A DNA stretch of 64,000 nt from an uncultured Lachnospiraceae bacterium (GCA_910587105.1 CAJUMB010000013.1:1-64000), one strand, 5' to 3'; shown: positions 53,695-62,584, counted from the first letter of the stretch. Numbers and translations are program-made. The notes: generated by a model not told the origin, from the letters alone.

Positions 53695-54414
53695 GTGAAA
53701 GAAGACCGTACTTTAGTCCTGATCGGGCGTGCACACCAGGGGGATAAAGCGGCGAGAGATACACTATTTGAAGAAAACATCGGTCTGATCTGGAGTGTGG
53801 CGAAGCGGTTTAAAAACAGAGGCGTAGAGATGGATGATCTGTTTCAGATCGGCAGTATCGGCCTTTTAAAAGCAGTGGACCATTTTAACACGGACTTTGA
53901 TGTGAAATTTTCCACCTATGCAGTGCCTATGATTGCAGGGGAGATTAAACGGTTTCTGCGGGATGACGGCATGATAAGGGTCAGCCGTTCTCTGAAAGAA
54001 GTTTCTTATAAAGCGTATCAAGTGCGGGAACGGCTGGAATGGGAACTGGACAGGGAGCCCACGGTGGAGGAAATCGCCAGGGAAGCGGGAGTTTCACCGG
54101 AGGAACTGGTGATGGCCACAGAGGCGGCAGCAGAGATTGAATCTCTGCAGAAAGTGGTCTATCAGGGAGACGGGACAGATATTCTATTGCAGGATAAACT
54201 GCAGGAAAGGGGAAATGCCCAGGAGAAAGTGCTGGACAGGCTGCTTCTGGAAGAAATTCTCCAGTATCTGGAACCGGTGGAGCGCAGACTGATTTATATG
54301 CGGTATTTTCAGGATATGACACAGAGCCAGGTGGCAGGGCAGCTGGGTGTGTCCCAGGTTCAGGTTTCCCGGATGGAAAAGAAAATATTGAAAATGTTGA
54401 GAAGAAAAGTGTGA
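53695..54414 (+). CDS. sigF: RNA polymerase sporulation sigma factor F
   Basis: 239 residues. Region 2 (NIGLIWSVAKRFKNRGVEMDDLFQIG), region 3 and region 4 (MTQSQVAGQLGVSQVQVSRMEKKIL) are all complete. It directs the first forespore gene set. The start is GTG with GGAGGTAAG upstream. The stop lies directly before a likely SigG promoter for the spoVA genes. Confidence 0.96.
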   Translation: MKEDRTLVLIGRAHQGDKAARDTLFEENIGLIWSVAKRFKNRGVEMDDLFQIGSIGLLKAVDHFNTDFDVKFSTYAVPMIAGEIKRFLRDDGMIRVSRSLKEVSYKAYQVRERLEWELDREPTVEEIAREAGVSPEELVMATEAAAEIESLQKVVYQGDGTDILLQDKLQERGNAQEKVLDRLLLEEILQYLEPVERRLIYMRYFQDMTQSQVAGQLGVSQVQVSRMEKKILKMLRRKV

Positions 54415-54418
54415 TTGA

Positions 54419-54448
54419 GAATAATTTTCCCTCCTTTTCGAAATACTA
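54419..54448 (+). promoter_or_regulatory. Candidate SigG promoter of the spoVA operon
   Basis: GAATA (54419-54423), 18 bp, AATACTA (54442-54448). This fits the SigG pattern (GHATR, 17-18 bp, CATNHTA) apart from the first base of the -10. SpoVA genes are SigG-dependent in Bacillus. A MITE-like half element begins 11 bp downstream, so the transcript leader would contain it. Confidence 0.5.
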
Positions 54449-54458
54449 GGGATTATAC

Positions 54459-54502
54459 TAGAGCGTGTCTTAAAAACGCTTTTTGTCAGATGTGCGTCAC
54501 GC
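54459..54502. repeat. MITE-like element, half copy at the sigF-spoVAA junction
   Basis: TAGAGCGTGTCTTAAAAA is followed by CGCTTTTTGTCAGATGTGCG, the reverse complement of the family's internal segment. It lies 41 bp before spoVAA. Confidence 0.75.
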
Positions 54503-54543
54503 TATACAGCTGGCAGAAATATGCGGAAAGAGGGAATTTTTCT

Positions 54544-55173
54544 ATGAGTGATACCTTGTATATACAGACGGATATGAATGTGCAGGTGGACCACCCCCAT
54601 GTATATTTGCAGGATGTGGCCAAGTTATCCGGCAGTAACAGCAAGATTTTAAATAAATGCAGAGTGATGCCGGTCATGAATCTGGAGCAGACGAAGCCAG
54701 GGCGGTATGTGATGTCTGTCATTGACATCATCCGGGAGATTCAGAAACAGTATCCGGATCTGGAAGTGACTCATATGGGAGAGCCGGCTTTTATCATTAC
54801 TTATGAGACACAGCGCCATCAGCACCGCCTTCTGGAATGGGTCAAAACGGGGGTTGTATGCCTGGTTTCATTTTTCGGGACTGCTTTTTCTATTATGACT
54901 TTCAACAGGGACGTGGATGTGACGAAATTGTTTTCCCAGGTTTATGAGCAGATGACTGGCAGCTCTTCGGAGGGGTTTACTGTATTGGAGATCTCCTATT
55001 CTGTGGGGATCGGTCTGGGGGTTTTGTTTTTTTTCAATCACTTTGGCAGTAAGAAACTGACCCAGGACCCCACGCCTATGCAGGTGCAGATGCGCCAGTA
55101 TGAGGACGATGTGAATACTACGATTATCGAAGACATCAACCGGGAGGAAGAGCAGCCATGTGGGGACAGGTAG
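54544..55173 (+). CDS. spoVAA: Stage V sporulation protein AA
   Basis: 209 residues. The N-terminal soluble domain is about 1-100 (YIQTDMNVQVDHPHVYLQDV, typical SpoVAA start), followed by two TM helices near 106-125 and 155-175. It belongs to the inner-membrane SpoVA channel for dipicolinic acid. ATG 54544 is chosen from family similarity with AGAGGG upstream; in-frame sequence before it includes the repeat element. It overlaps spoVAB by 16 bp. Confidence 0.88.
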   Translation: MSDTLYIQTDMNVQVDHPHVYLQDVAKLSGSNSKILNKCRVMPVMNLEQTKPGRYVMSVIDIIREIQKQYPDLEVTHMGEPAFIITYETQRHQHRLLEWVKTGVVCLVSFFGTAFSIMTFNRDVDVTKLFSQVYEQMTGSSSEGFTVLEISYSVGIGLGVLFFFNHFGSKKLTQDPTPMQVQMRQYEDDVNTTIIEDINREEEQPCGDR

Positions 55174-55577
55174 TACTGGGGTTTATAGGGCTGTGTGCCG
55201 GGGGCGTGGTGGCGGGCGCAGCTGTGGCGTTTCTAATCGGCCTGGGTGTAATTCCCCGATATGCCGGAATCACCCATACAGCAGATAAGATTTTACTATA
55301 TGAAGATTTTACAATGCTGGGGGCAGTGGCTGGTAATTTATTTTATGTGTTCCAGCTTCATGTGCCTTTAGGTTCCTGGGGGCTGGGAGTATACGGGCTG
55401 TTCTCCGGGATTTTTCTGGGCGGCTGGATTCTGGCTCTGGCGGAAATGGCGAAGATTTTCCCGGTGGTGGTCAGGAGGATACGGCTGAAGCACGGGATTC
55501 CCCTGGCTGTGGCCATGATTGCGCTGGGGAAGACAGTGGGCTCCCTGTGGTTCTTTTATAAAGGATGGGGGATATGA
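55158..55577 (+). CDS. spoVAB: Stage V sporulation protein AB
   Basis: 139 residues with four TM helices (GLCAGGVVAGAAVAFLIGLG first). It is a SpoVA membrane component. It overlaps spoVAA, as in Bacillus. Confidence 0.9.
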   Translation: MWGQVVLGFIGLCAGGVVAGAAVAFLIGLGVIPRYAGITHTADKILLYEDFTMLGAVAGNLFYVFQLHVPLGSWGLGVYGLFSGIFLGGWILALAEMAKIFPVVVRRIRLKHGIPLAVAMIALGKTVGSLWFFYKGWGI

Positions 55578-55621
55578 TTTGCAATTATCTACAATGGCGA
55601 ATGTGAGAGAGGAGAATGGAG

Positions 55622-56089
55622 ATGGCGGATATACAAACCCAGAAAAAACAAAAAGAATACGAGAAATATGTCAAGCAGGTAACGCCTGTCCACAGTCTGC
55701 CGCTGAATATGGCCAGGGCTTTTCTTGTGGGAGGTCTGATCTGTGTGCTGGGACAGTGGATTATGAATCTGTGCCAGAATATGGGCATGGACCGGCAGAT
55801 GGCGGGAGCTTGGACCTCCGGCACATTGATTCTGCTCAGTGTGCTTCTCACAGGGCTGAATATCTATCCTAAGCTGGCTAAGTTCGGCGGAGCCGGAACC
55901 TTGGTGCCCATTACCGGGTTTGCCAATTCGGTGGCGGCCTCAGCCATTGAATTTCAGAAGGAAGGGCAGGTTATGGGCATTGGGTGTAAGATTTTCACTA
56001 TTGCAGGACCGGTGATATTGTTCGGCATATTTTCCAGCTGGATTTTAGGGGTCGGTTACTGGCTGTTGAAAATGGCAGGCGTTGTCTGA
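55622..56089 (+). CDS. spoVAC: Stage V sporulation protein AC
   Basis: 155 residues with about four TM helices; FGGAGTLVPITGFANSVAA is the SpoVAC/AE signature loop. It is part of the dipicolinate channel and is reported as mechanosensitive in Bacillus. ATG 55622 has AGGAG 7 bases upstream; ATG 55616 is too close to that site. Confidence 0.93.
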   Translation: MADIQTQKKQKEYEKYVKQVTPVHSLPLNMARAFLVGGLICVLGQWIMNLCQNMGMDRQMAGAWTSGTLILLSVLLTGLNIYPKLAKFGGAGTLVPITGFANSVAASAIEFQKEGQVMGIGCKIFTIAGPVILFGIFSSWILGVGYWLLKMAGVV

Positions 56090-56135
56090 GTACTGAAAAG
56101 AGCACTCTTTTTGAAAGCGGAAAGGGAGAAGAACT

Positions 56136-57173
56136 ATGTGTGTGGCAGAACAAGCCGTGGGACGGCAGAGTATACAGTTTCAAAATCCCGTTTCTATTAT
56201 AAGCGGGGCAGCTATTGTGGGAAAGAAAGAGGGGGAAGGCCCTCTGGGGGAAGCCTTTGATATGGTGGGGGAGGACCCCATGTTCGGAACAAATTCCTGG
56301 GAAGAAGCAGAGAGCACTCTTCAGAAAGAGACAGCGGGACTGGCTATCGCCAAGGCGGGACTGCAGAAATGGCAGATCCGGATGATCTATGCAGGAGATC
56401 TGCTGGCACAGTCGGTGGCGTCTTCCTTTGGGATTGCAGATTATCAGATTCCCGTTTATGGTCTGTATGGGGCATGCTCTACCATGGGAGAGGCATTGTC
56501 TCTGGGTGCCATGGCTGTGGCGGGGGGCTATGCCCAGTACGTGCTGTCCATTACATCCAGTCATTTCGGCAGTGCGGAAAAGGAATTCCGTTTTCCTTTA
56601 TCTTATGGGAACCAGAGGCCCCTGTCAGCCACCTGGACGGTGACAGGAAGCGGGGCCTGCGTGCTGGGACGCGGTGGCGGCCAGGCACAGATTGCCGGAC
56701 TTACCACCGGGAAAATAGTGGATTATGGATTGAAAGATTCTATGAATATGGGGGCATGCATGGCGCCTGCCGCCTGTGATACTATTTACCAGAATTTTAT
56801 GGATTTTAACCGGATGCCGGAGGACTATGACCAGATTGTCACCGGAGACCTGGGAAAAATCGGCCAGAATATATTGTGGGATCTTCTTCTGGAAAAAGGT
56901 TACGATATCCGGAAATGCCATACAGACTGCGGGCTGGAGATTTACGATGGGGAAAAGCAGGACACCCATGCAGGGGGCAGCGGATGCGGCTGTGCGGCGT
57001 CGGTTTTTGTCTCCTATGTTCTGCCGAAAATCCGCTCAGGTGAGTGGAAGCGCGTGCTGTTTGTCCCCACAGGGGCCCTGTTGTCTAAAGTGACTTTTAA
57101 CGAGGGAAAAAGTGTGCCGGGCATTGCCCACGGTGTGATTGTAGAACAGAGAGAAGAAGGAGGAAAGTCATGA
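56136..57173 (+). CDS. spoVAD: Stage V sporulation protein AD
   Basis: 345 residues, a soluble thiolase-like fold. PVYGLYGACSTMGEAL carries the Cys of the thiolase elbow, and GGSGCGCAASVF is characteristic. It binds dipicolinic acid during uptake into the spore. GGGAGAAG precedes the ATG. It overlaps spoVAE by 4 bp. Confidence 0.95.
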   Translation: MCVAEQAVGRQSIQFQNPVSIISGAAIVGKKEGEGPLGEAFDMVGEDPMFGTNSWEEAESTLQKETAGLAIAKAGLQKWQIRMIYAGDLLAQSVASSFGIADYQIPVYGLYGACSTMGEALSLGAMAVAGGYAQYVLSITSSHFGSAEKEFRFPLSYGNQRPLSATWTVTGSGACVLGRGGGQAQIAGLTTGKIVDYGLKDSMNMGACMAPAACDTIYQNFMDFNRMPEDYDQIVTGDLGKIGQNILWDLLLEKGYDIRKCHTDCGLEIYDGEKQDTHAGGSGCGCAASVFVSYVLPKIRSGEWKRVLFVPTGALLSKVTFNEGKSVPGIAHGVIVEQREEGGKS

Positions 57174-57526
57174 GTTATTTCCATGCTTTTTGGGTAGGGG
57201 GCTTAATCTGTGCGCTGGTGCAGATTTTGCTGGACCGGACGAAACTGATGCCGGGAAGAGTGATGGTTCTGCTGGTATGTTCCGGGGCGGTACTGAGTGC
57301 AGCAGGGCTGTACCGTCCCCTGATAGAATTTGCCGGTGCGGGGGCCAGTGTACCCCTGCTGGGGTTTGGCCATCTGCTCTGGGAGGGTATCAGAAAAGCC
57401 ATCGATGAGAGTGGATTTATCGGATTGTTCATGGGCGGATTTACTTCCAGCGCGGTGGGAATTTCAGCGGCACTGATCTTTTCCTACCTTGCCAGCCTGA
57501 TGTTTAAGCCGAAAATGAAAGGGTAA
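57170..57526 (+). CDS. spoVAE: Stage V sporulation protein AE
   Basis: 118 residues with about four TM helices; FAGAGASVPLLGFGHLLWEG is the SpoVAC/AE signature. It matches SpoVAEb. The Bacillus spoVAEa and spoVAF genes do not follow here, so this cluster is the short AA-AB-AC-AD-AE form. Confidence 0.93.
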   Translation: MSYFHAFWVGGLICALVQILLDRTKLMPGRVMVLLVCSGAVLSAAGLYRPLIEFAGAGASVPLLGFGHLLWEGIRKAIDESGFIGLFMGGFTSSAVGISAALIFSYLASLMFKPKMKG

Positions 57527-57556
57527 AAAGGGTGACATAAAATCCCGGAAAGTTGG

Positions 57557-57585
57557 TTGACAAATGACAGCCCATACTATAAGAT
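57557..57585 (+). promoter_or_regulatory. Candidate promoter of the MBOAT/DHHW operon
   Basis: TTGACA (57557-57562), 17 bp, TAAGAT (57580-57585). A hairpin TTGCCCGT/ACGGGCAA lies in the leader near 57645-57675. Confidence 0.45.
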
Positions 57586-57730
57586 AGAATTCGAAGGAGA
57601 AAGAAGTCGAATTTTGACAGAAGACGGACTTTGTTTTTGTGAGAATTGCCCGTGCTGGGGAGCGATACGGGCAAGGGATTTTCCATAAAATGCAGCTGTA
57701 ATCTGTCAGTTGGGAGTGTCAGGGGAGCCG

Positions 57731-59164
57731 ATGGTATTTGCAAGTTTATATTTTGTGTGTTTTTTCTTTATTATCTGGCTGATTGTCTATAGTAATATGG
57801 CCACAATACGGGGAAAAAATATCGTATTGCTGGTGTTTTCTATGATATTTTATGCATGGGGCGGAGCACAGTATCTGGTACTGCTTGTGGGGATGACATT
57901 TGCTGCGTGGTTTTGTGCGAAAGAGATTGAACGGCGTCGGGATACAGCTTTGTGTACCGCTTTTTTTATCTCTGGATGTGTAATATTAATCGGGCTGCTC
58001 TGTATATTTAAGTATACAGGGTTTATTCTGGAGAGTGTCCAGTTTCTGGCAGGGGTGCCGGAGAAGATTCCTGAGATTGTCCTGCCCATAGGCATTTCGT
58101 TTTATACTTTTCAATTGTTATCTTATGTGGTAGATGTATATAGAGGAGAGGTGGAGGCCCAGAAAAAATTCTGGATGCTTCTGCTTTATGCGGGATTGTT
58201 CCACCAGTGTGTAGCGGGGCCCATTGTCCGTTACGACACCGTTGCGGCGGAACTTTCCCACCGGCGTGCCAGGATGAGCGAAGTTGCAGAAGGAACCTGG
58301 AGATTTGCAGCCGGACTGGCGAAGAAAGCCATTCTGGCCAATGGATGTGCACTGGTGGCGGATACATTCCTGCCTCTGGAGGGGGCTGTTCTGGAGACCA
58401 TGCCGGTGTCTGCCATCTGGGTTGGGATTTTGAGTTATACGTTACAGATTTATCTGGATTTTTCCGCTTATTCCGATATGGCTATTGGCATGGGGCTGAT
58501 GATCGGACTGCATTATCAGGAGAATTTTAATTACCCTTATATTGCAGGGTCCATACAGGAATTCTGGAGGAGATGGCATATATCCCTGAGCAGTTTTTTC
58601 AGGGATTATGTATACATACCCCTGGGGGGAAGCAGAAATGGCAGGATAAAGACCATAAGAAACTTGTTCGTTGTATGGGCCTTGACCGGGCTTTGGCATG
58701 GCGCCGCCTGGAATTACGTTGTCTGGGGCCTGTACTTTTTCTGTTTTCTGGTTATAGAGAGAGTCTGGAAACATTACCATTTCCGCCTTCCGCCGGTGCT
58801 GCGCAATATTTATACGCTGCTGGTGGTGGCATTTGGATGGGTTTTGTTCCGTTTTACAGACTTTTCCAATGTGGGAATTGTAGTCAAAGGCATGTTTGGC
58901 CTTAATGGCAATGCTTTGACAAACCTGGAAACGACTATATTTTTTCAGAATCATTGTTTTTTGCTGCTGATTGGTATTGTGGGCTGCACGCCGTTTGTGG
59001 CTGCGGTGCGGGATCAGTTCCGATATGTGGGTAAAGTGTGGGAAGGCCGGGTGAGCCGGGTTCTGTATCTGGCAGGTGCGCTGGTGCCGGTGGTTCTGCT
59101 CATTTTGTCTGTGATGGCTCTGGTGGGCAATAGTTATAACCCGTTCTTGTATTTTCAGTTTTGA
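57731..59164 (+). CDS. MBOAT-family O-acyltransferase (AlgI/DltB-like)
   Basis: 477 residues with many TM helices. FWRRWHISLSSFFRDYVYIPLGGS and the catalytic His H323 in GLWHGAAWNYVVWG are the membrane-bound O-acyltransferase signatures. It takes acetyl groups from a cytosolic donor across the membrane. With the DHHW protein encoded 15 bp downstream it should form a polysaccharide O-acetylation pair, as AlgI does with AlgJ/AlgX. ATG 57731 is chosen, although GGGGAG is only 3 bases away; a GTG at 57716 is possible. Confidence 0.9.
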   Translation: MVFASLYFVCFFFIIWLIVYSNMATIRGKNIVLLVFSMIFYAWGGAQYLVLLVGMTFAAWFCAKEIERRRDTALCTAFFISGCVILIGLLCIFKYTGFILESVQFLAGVPEKIPEIVLPIGISFYTFQLLSYVVDVYRGEVEAQKKFWMLLLYAGLFHQCVAGPIVRYDTVAAELSHRRARMSEVAEGTWRFAAGLAKKAILANGCALVADTFLPLEGAVLETMPVSAIWVGILSYTLQIYLDFSAYSDMAIGMGLMIGLHYQENFNYPYIAGSIQEFWRRWHISLSSFFRDYVYIPLGGSRNGRIKTIRNLFVVWALTGLWHGAAWNYVVWGLYFFCFLVIERVWKHYHFRLPPVLRNIYTLLVVAFGWVLFRFTDFSNVGIVVKGMFGLNGNALTNLETTIFFQNHCFLLLIGIVGCTPFVAAVRDQFRYVGKVWEGRVSRVLYLAGALVPVVLLILSVMALVGNSYNPFLYFQF

Positions 59165-59179
59165 CAGGAGGGCTCGTTT

Positions 59180-60583
59180 ATGGAAGTCAGTAAAAAGCGC
59201 CAGATGCGGCTGGAAAGACAGCGGCAGCGGTATCGAAAGTATCTGCGGATAGAGATTCAGGTGTTTAGGCGGGTGTTGATTCTGTTGTGCCTGCTGGGCC
59301 TGTTGATACCTCTGCGTCCGGAACAGTCCAAGCTGGAGAAGCGGGACCTGGAACAGTTTCCTTCTCCGACTGTCCAGGGGATTTTGAAAGGGAATTTTTT
59401 TGAAGATGTGTCTACCTGGTACGCGGATACGTTTCCTTTCCGCGAGAAGCTGCTGACAGCAAACGCGGCGGTGGAAAGGCTCTACGGTCTGGGAAGGCAG
59501 CAGATTCACGGCAATGTGGGAACAGGAGACGAGATTCCCACAGAGTACACAGAGGCAGACACCCAGAAAAAAAATCAGAAGAAAGGCAAAGCGTCTGACA
59601 AGGCGGCAAAAGACAAAGATTCGGATACAGATCTGGAAGAGACGGTTGTGGCACAGGGAGACGAGGGGGAAGACGGAATGCTCCATGAAGTGCCGGAAAG
59701 TGTGGGAACCATTTACATAGCCCAGGACCGGGCATTTGAATTATATTATTTTGCCCTGGAATCTGCCAACCGGTATATTAAAATGATTAACAATGCGGCC
59801 CAGCTGCTGGATGGGAAAGCAGTTGTTTATGATATTCCAGTGCCTACCTCTATTGGGATATATCTGGATAAAGGGATTCAGGAATCCCTTGGGTGCAGTG
59901 ACCAGTCCCAGGCTTTTGATTATATTTTGAATAATCTGGACAGCCGTGTGCGGGGAGTAAAAGTATTTGACACTCTGCTGACCCACAATGGGGAATATTT
60001 ATATTTCCGGACAGACCATCACTGGACGGCAGATGGTGCCTATTATGCATATGAGAGATTCTGCAAGGAAAAGGGCATTCTGGCAAATTCCAGAGATGAT
60101 TTTGAAATCCGGGAATTTGATGATTTTGTGGGCAGTTTCTATTCCTTTGGAAATCAGGCGGCTGTGCTGGCTGAGAATCCGGATATTATCACGGCCTATA
60201 CGCCCAAAGGCACCAATGCCATGACATATACAGACAGAGATGGCATGACCTGGGAGTGGGAAGTGGTGGCAGATGGGTCTTCCTATGACAGAGGGAGTAA
60301 ATATTCCTGCTTTATCGGAGGGGATAACCCTTATTCTATTATTCAGAATCCTGAGCTTCAGGATGGGTCTTCCTGTGTGGTGATTAAAGAGTCTTATGGG
60401 AATGCTTTTGTACCGTTTCTGGTAGATCACTATCAGACAGTGCATGTGGTGGATTACCGTTACTTTGTGGGGAATATCCCTGAATTTGTGGCACAAAATA
60501 ATGTGCAGGATGTGATATTTGTAAATAATGCAGATGCCATTTCGGAGGCTGCTGTGGGATATATGGAAGGGCTTTTTCAGTAG
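59180..60583 (+). CDS. DHHW-family (AlgX/AlgJ-like SGNH) extracytoplasmic protein
   Basis: 467 residues. One N-terminal TM helix (about 31-48) anchors it facing out. A charged Lys/Asp/Glu linker (about 125-165) follows. The catalytic motif D279-H-H-W282 (RTDHHWTADGAYYAYE) and the likely nucleophile S405 (IKESYGNAF) mark the SGNH-like acetyltransferase fold. It would receive acetyl groups from the MBOAT protein and place them on an extracellular glycan. AGGAGGG precedes the ATG. Confidence 0.88.
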   Translation: MEVSKKRQMRLERQRQRYRKYLRIEIQVFRRVLILLCLLGLLIPLRPEQSKLEKRDLEQFPSPTVQGILKGNFFEDVSTWYADTFPFREKLLTANAAVERLYGLGRQQIHGNVGTGDEIPTEYTEADTQKKNQKKGKASDKAAKDKDSDTDLEETVVAQGDEGEDGMLHEVPESVGTIYIAQDRAFELYYFALESANRYIKMINNAAQLLDGKAVVYDIPVPTSIGIYLDKGIQESLGCSDQSQAFDYILNNLDSRVRGVKVFDTLLTHNGEYLYFRTDHHWTADGAYYAYERFCKEKGILANSRDDFEIREFDDFVGSFYSFGNQAAVLAENPDIITAYTPKGTNAMTYTDRDGMTWEWEVVADGSSYDRGSKYSCFIGGDNPYSIIQNPELQDGSSCVVIKESYGNAFVPFLVDHYQTVHVVDYRYFVGNIPEFVAQNNVQDVIFVNNADAISEAAVGYMEGLFQ

Positions 60584-60610
60584 AGACAGCTCTGATTAGG
60601 GATAAAGATA

Positions 60611-60650
60611 CCGCCAGATGGGAGAGGAGCCTGTCTGGCGGTTGTCTTTT
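60611..60650 (+). terminator. Terminator of the MBOAT/DHHW operon
   Basis: CCGCCAGA (60611-60618) pairs with TCTGGCGG (60634-60641), then TTGTCTTTTT. Confidence 0.85.
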
Positions 60651-60692
60651 TCATCGTATAGAAAACGCACTGCGCGCTCCGCTTTGCGTGAG

Positions 60693-60748
60693 ATTTGTGC
60701 CAAATTCAGGTTACATAGCCCGCTATGCGCCCTTCATTTGGCACAAAT
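60693..60748. repeat. Nested hairpin element
   Basis: ATTTGTGCCAAAT (60693-60705) and its perfect complement ATTTGGCACAAAT (60736-60748) enclose an inner stem CATAG-cccg-CTATG (60714-60727). It directly adjoins the MITE-like half copy at 60751. The gene-free stretch 60584-60910 holds this, the terminator, the half copy and a TATAAT box at 60878-60883. Confidence 0.65.
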
Positions 60749-60750
60749 TT

Positions 60751-60801
60751 CCACCAAGTGTGACGCACGGTTGACATAAAGCAATTTTAGGACACGCTCT
60801 A
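60751..60801. repeat. MITE-like element, right half copy
   Basis: CCACCAAGTGTGACGCAC is followed by an AGCAATTTTAGGACACGCTCTA end, matching the 2132-2222 copy with a few changes. Confidence 0.7.
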
Positions 60802-60910
60802 GGGAAGATGGCTGCTGGCGCAGGATTCTATTTTTAATTTATAGTTTGTTCAGCTGTACTTTTTCCTTCACTAATAGTATAATAAGAGGAAAGTGGAAGG
60901 AGAAATCATA

Positions 60911-61624
60911 TTGAATGAATATTCACGGATGGAGCCGTTGATCGGAAAAGAAGGGCTTGATCTGCTGGGTACGAAGAAAATAGCGGTATTCGGCCTGGGC
61001 GGGGTTGGCTCCTATGCGGCAGAAGCGCTGGCGCGCTGCGGTGTGGCAAGTCTGACTCTGGTGGATCACGATGTGGTTGATATTACAAATATCAATAGAC
61101 AATTATATGCACTTCATTCTACATTGGGGAAATCTAAGGTAAAAGCAGCAAAAGAGAGAATCAGCGATATTGACGGGGATATCCTGGTTCACACGTATGA
61201 CACATTTTACAGCGGGGATACCGCGCATATGTTTGACTTATCAGCATATGACTATATTGTAGACGCAATCGACACAATTTCATCAAAGCTGCTGCTCATT
61301 GAGGAGGCCAAATCATCCGGGACGCCCATTATTTCCTCTATGGGAACGGGGAATAAGCTGGACCCCTCAAAGTTTGAGGTTACAGATATTTCCAGAACCA
61401 GCGTCTGCCCGCTGGCCAAGGTGGTTCGTGTGGAATTGCGAAAACGGGGGATACGCAAGGTAAAGGTGCTCTTTTCGAAAGAAAAGCCGGTAAAAAGTAA
61501 ATTGTTGAAAACTGGTTCTGACGGGAGGAAGCGGCCGGTGCCGGGAAGTATTTCCTTTGTGCCTGGGGCAGCAGGGCTGATGATTGCGGCTGAAGTGGTG
61601 AAAGATCTGCTTCAGAATGGATAA
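60911..61624 (+). CDS. tcdA: ThiF-family tRNA threonylcarbamoyladenosine dehydratase-like protein
   Basis: 237 residues. The Rossmann/ATP motif is AVFGLGGVGSYAAEALARCG, then DHDVVDITNINRQLYAL; both are the TcdA (YgdL) signature. It cyclises t6A in tRNA to ct6A using ATP. TTG 60911 is chosen because AAGGAG lies 8 bases upstream and MNEYSRMEPLIG matches family starts; a GTG at 60893 precedes that site. A TATAAT box lies at 60878. It overlaps murB by 8 bp. Confidence 0.88.
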   Translation: MNEYSRMEPLIGKEGLDLLGTKKIAVFGLGGVGSYAAEALARCGVASLTLVDHDVVDITNINRQLYALHSTLGKSKVKAAKERISDIDGDILVHTYDTFYSGDTAHMFDLSAYDYIVDAIDTISSKLLLIEEAKSSGTPIISSMGTGNKLDPSKFEVTDISRTSVCPLAKVVRVELRKRGIRKVKVLFSKEKPVKSKLLKTGSDGRKRPVPGSISFVPGAAGLMIAAEVVKDLLQNG

Positions 61625-62561
61625 CAAGATGGAAATGAGGCAGGGCAAGATGGAAAATTTGGGAAGTTTATTTCAGAAAATCATGGATGATTCAAGGATT
61701 CTGATTCATGAGCCCATGAGTATGCACACCACATTCCGCATTGGCGGTCCGGCGGATTACTTCCTGTTGCCGCAGAGTCCGGATGAAGTGCAGAAGATTA
61801 TAGAAATCTGCAGTCAGAACGGGACTCCCTGGTTTGTTGTGGGAAACGGAAGCAATCTCTTGGTCAGTGATCAGGGCTGCCGGGGAGTGATCATCCAGAT
61901 TTTTCGGAATATGTCTGGCATTTCGATTGAGAACCAGTGTATCCGCGCTCAGGCGGGGGCGTCCTTAAAAGCGTTGTCCAAAGAAGCTATGGAGGCGTCT
62001 CTCACCGGCTTTGAGTTTGCCGGAGGGATTCCGGGAACCCTGGGCGGCGCTGTGGCCATGAATGCAGGAGCTTACGGAGGTGAGATGAAGGATGTGCTGG
62101 AGGAAGTTACTGTGCTGACCCGTTCGGGCAGGCAGATGACTCTCCAGGCTGACCAGCTGGAGCTGGGATATCGGAGCAGCGTGGTCAAAACCAAAGATTA
62201 TATTGTGCTGGAGGCAGTGATGAGGCTGGAGCCTGGGGATAAAGAGTCTATACGTGCGGTGATGGGGGATTTATCGCGGCAGCGGCACAGCAAACAGCCA
62301 TTGGAGTACCCAAGTGCGGGGAGTACGTTTAAACGGCCCCAGGGACATTTTGCGGGTAAGCTCATTATGGATGCCGGGCTGAGAGGTTACCGGCTTGGCG
62401 GTGCGCAGGTTTCAGAGAAGCATTGTGGGTTTGTGGTCAACTGCGGAGGGGCTTCCGCGTCGGATGTGATAGGCGTGATGAGGCATGTGCAGGAAGAAGT
62501 ATGGCGGCAGTTCCAGGTAGAACTGGAGCCGGAGGTGAAACTGCTGGGAGACTTTTCATAA
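61617..62561 (+). CDS. murB: UDP-N-acetylenolpyruvoylglucosamine reductase
   Basis: 314 residues. It has the FAD-binding segments FVVGNGSNLLVSDQG and FAGGIPGTLGGAVAMNAGAYGGE, and the active-site YPSAGSTFKRP of type IIa MurB. It reduces UDP-GlcNAc-enolpyruvate to UDP-MurNAc for peptidoglycan. The start at 61617 overlaps tcdA; ATG 61650, with GAGG 9 bases ahead, is an alternative that loses 11 residues. Confidence 0.95.
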   Translation: MDNKMEMRQGKMENLGSLFQKIMDDSRILIHEPMSMHTTFRIGGPADYFLLPQSPDEVQKIIEICSQNGTPWFVVGNGSNLLVSDQGCRGVIIQIFRNMSGISIENQCIRAQAGASLKALSKEAMEASLTGFEFAGGIPGTLGGAVAMNAGAYGGEMKDVLEEVTVLTRSGRQMTLQADQLELGYRSSVVKTKDYIVLEAVMRLEPGDKESIRAVMGDLSRQRHSKQPLEYPSAGSTFKRPQGHFAGKLIMDAGLRGYRLGGAQVSEKHCGFVVNCGGASASDVIGVMRHVQEEVWRQFQVELEPEVKLLGDFS

Positions 62562-62584
62562 GTTATTGAGATGAGGTGTCAGGG

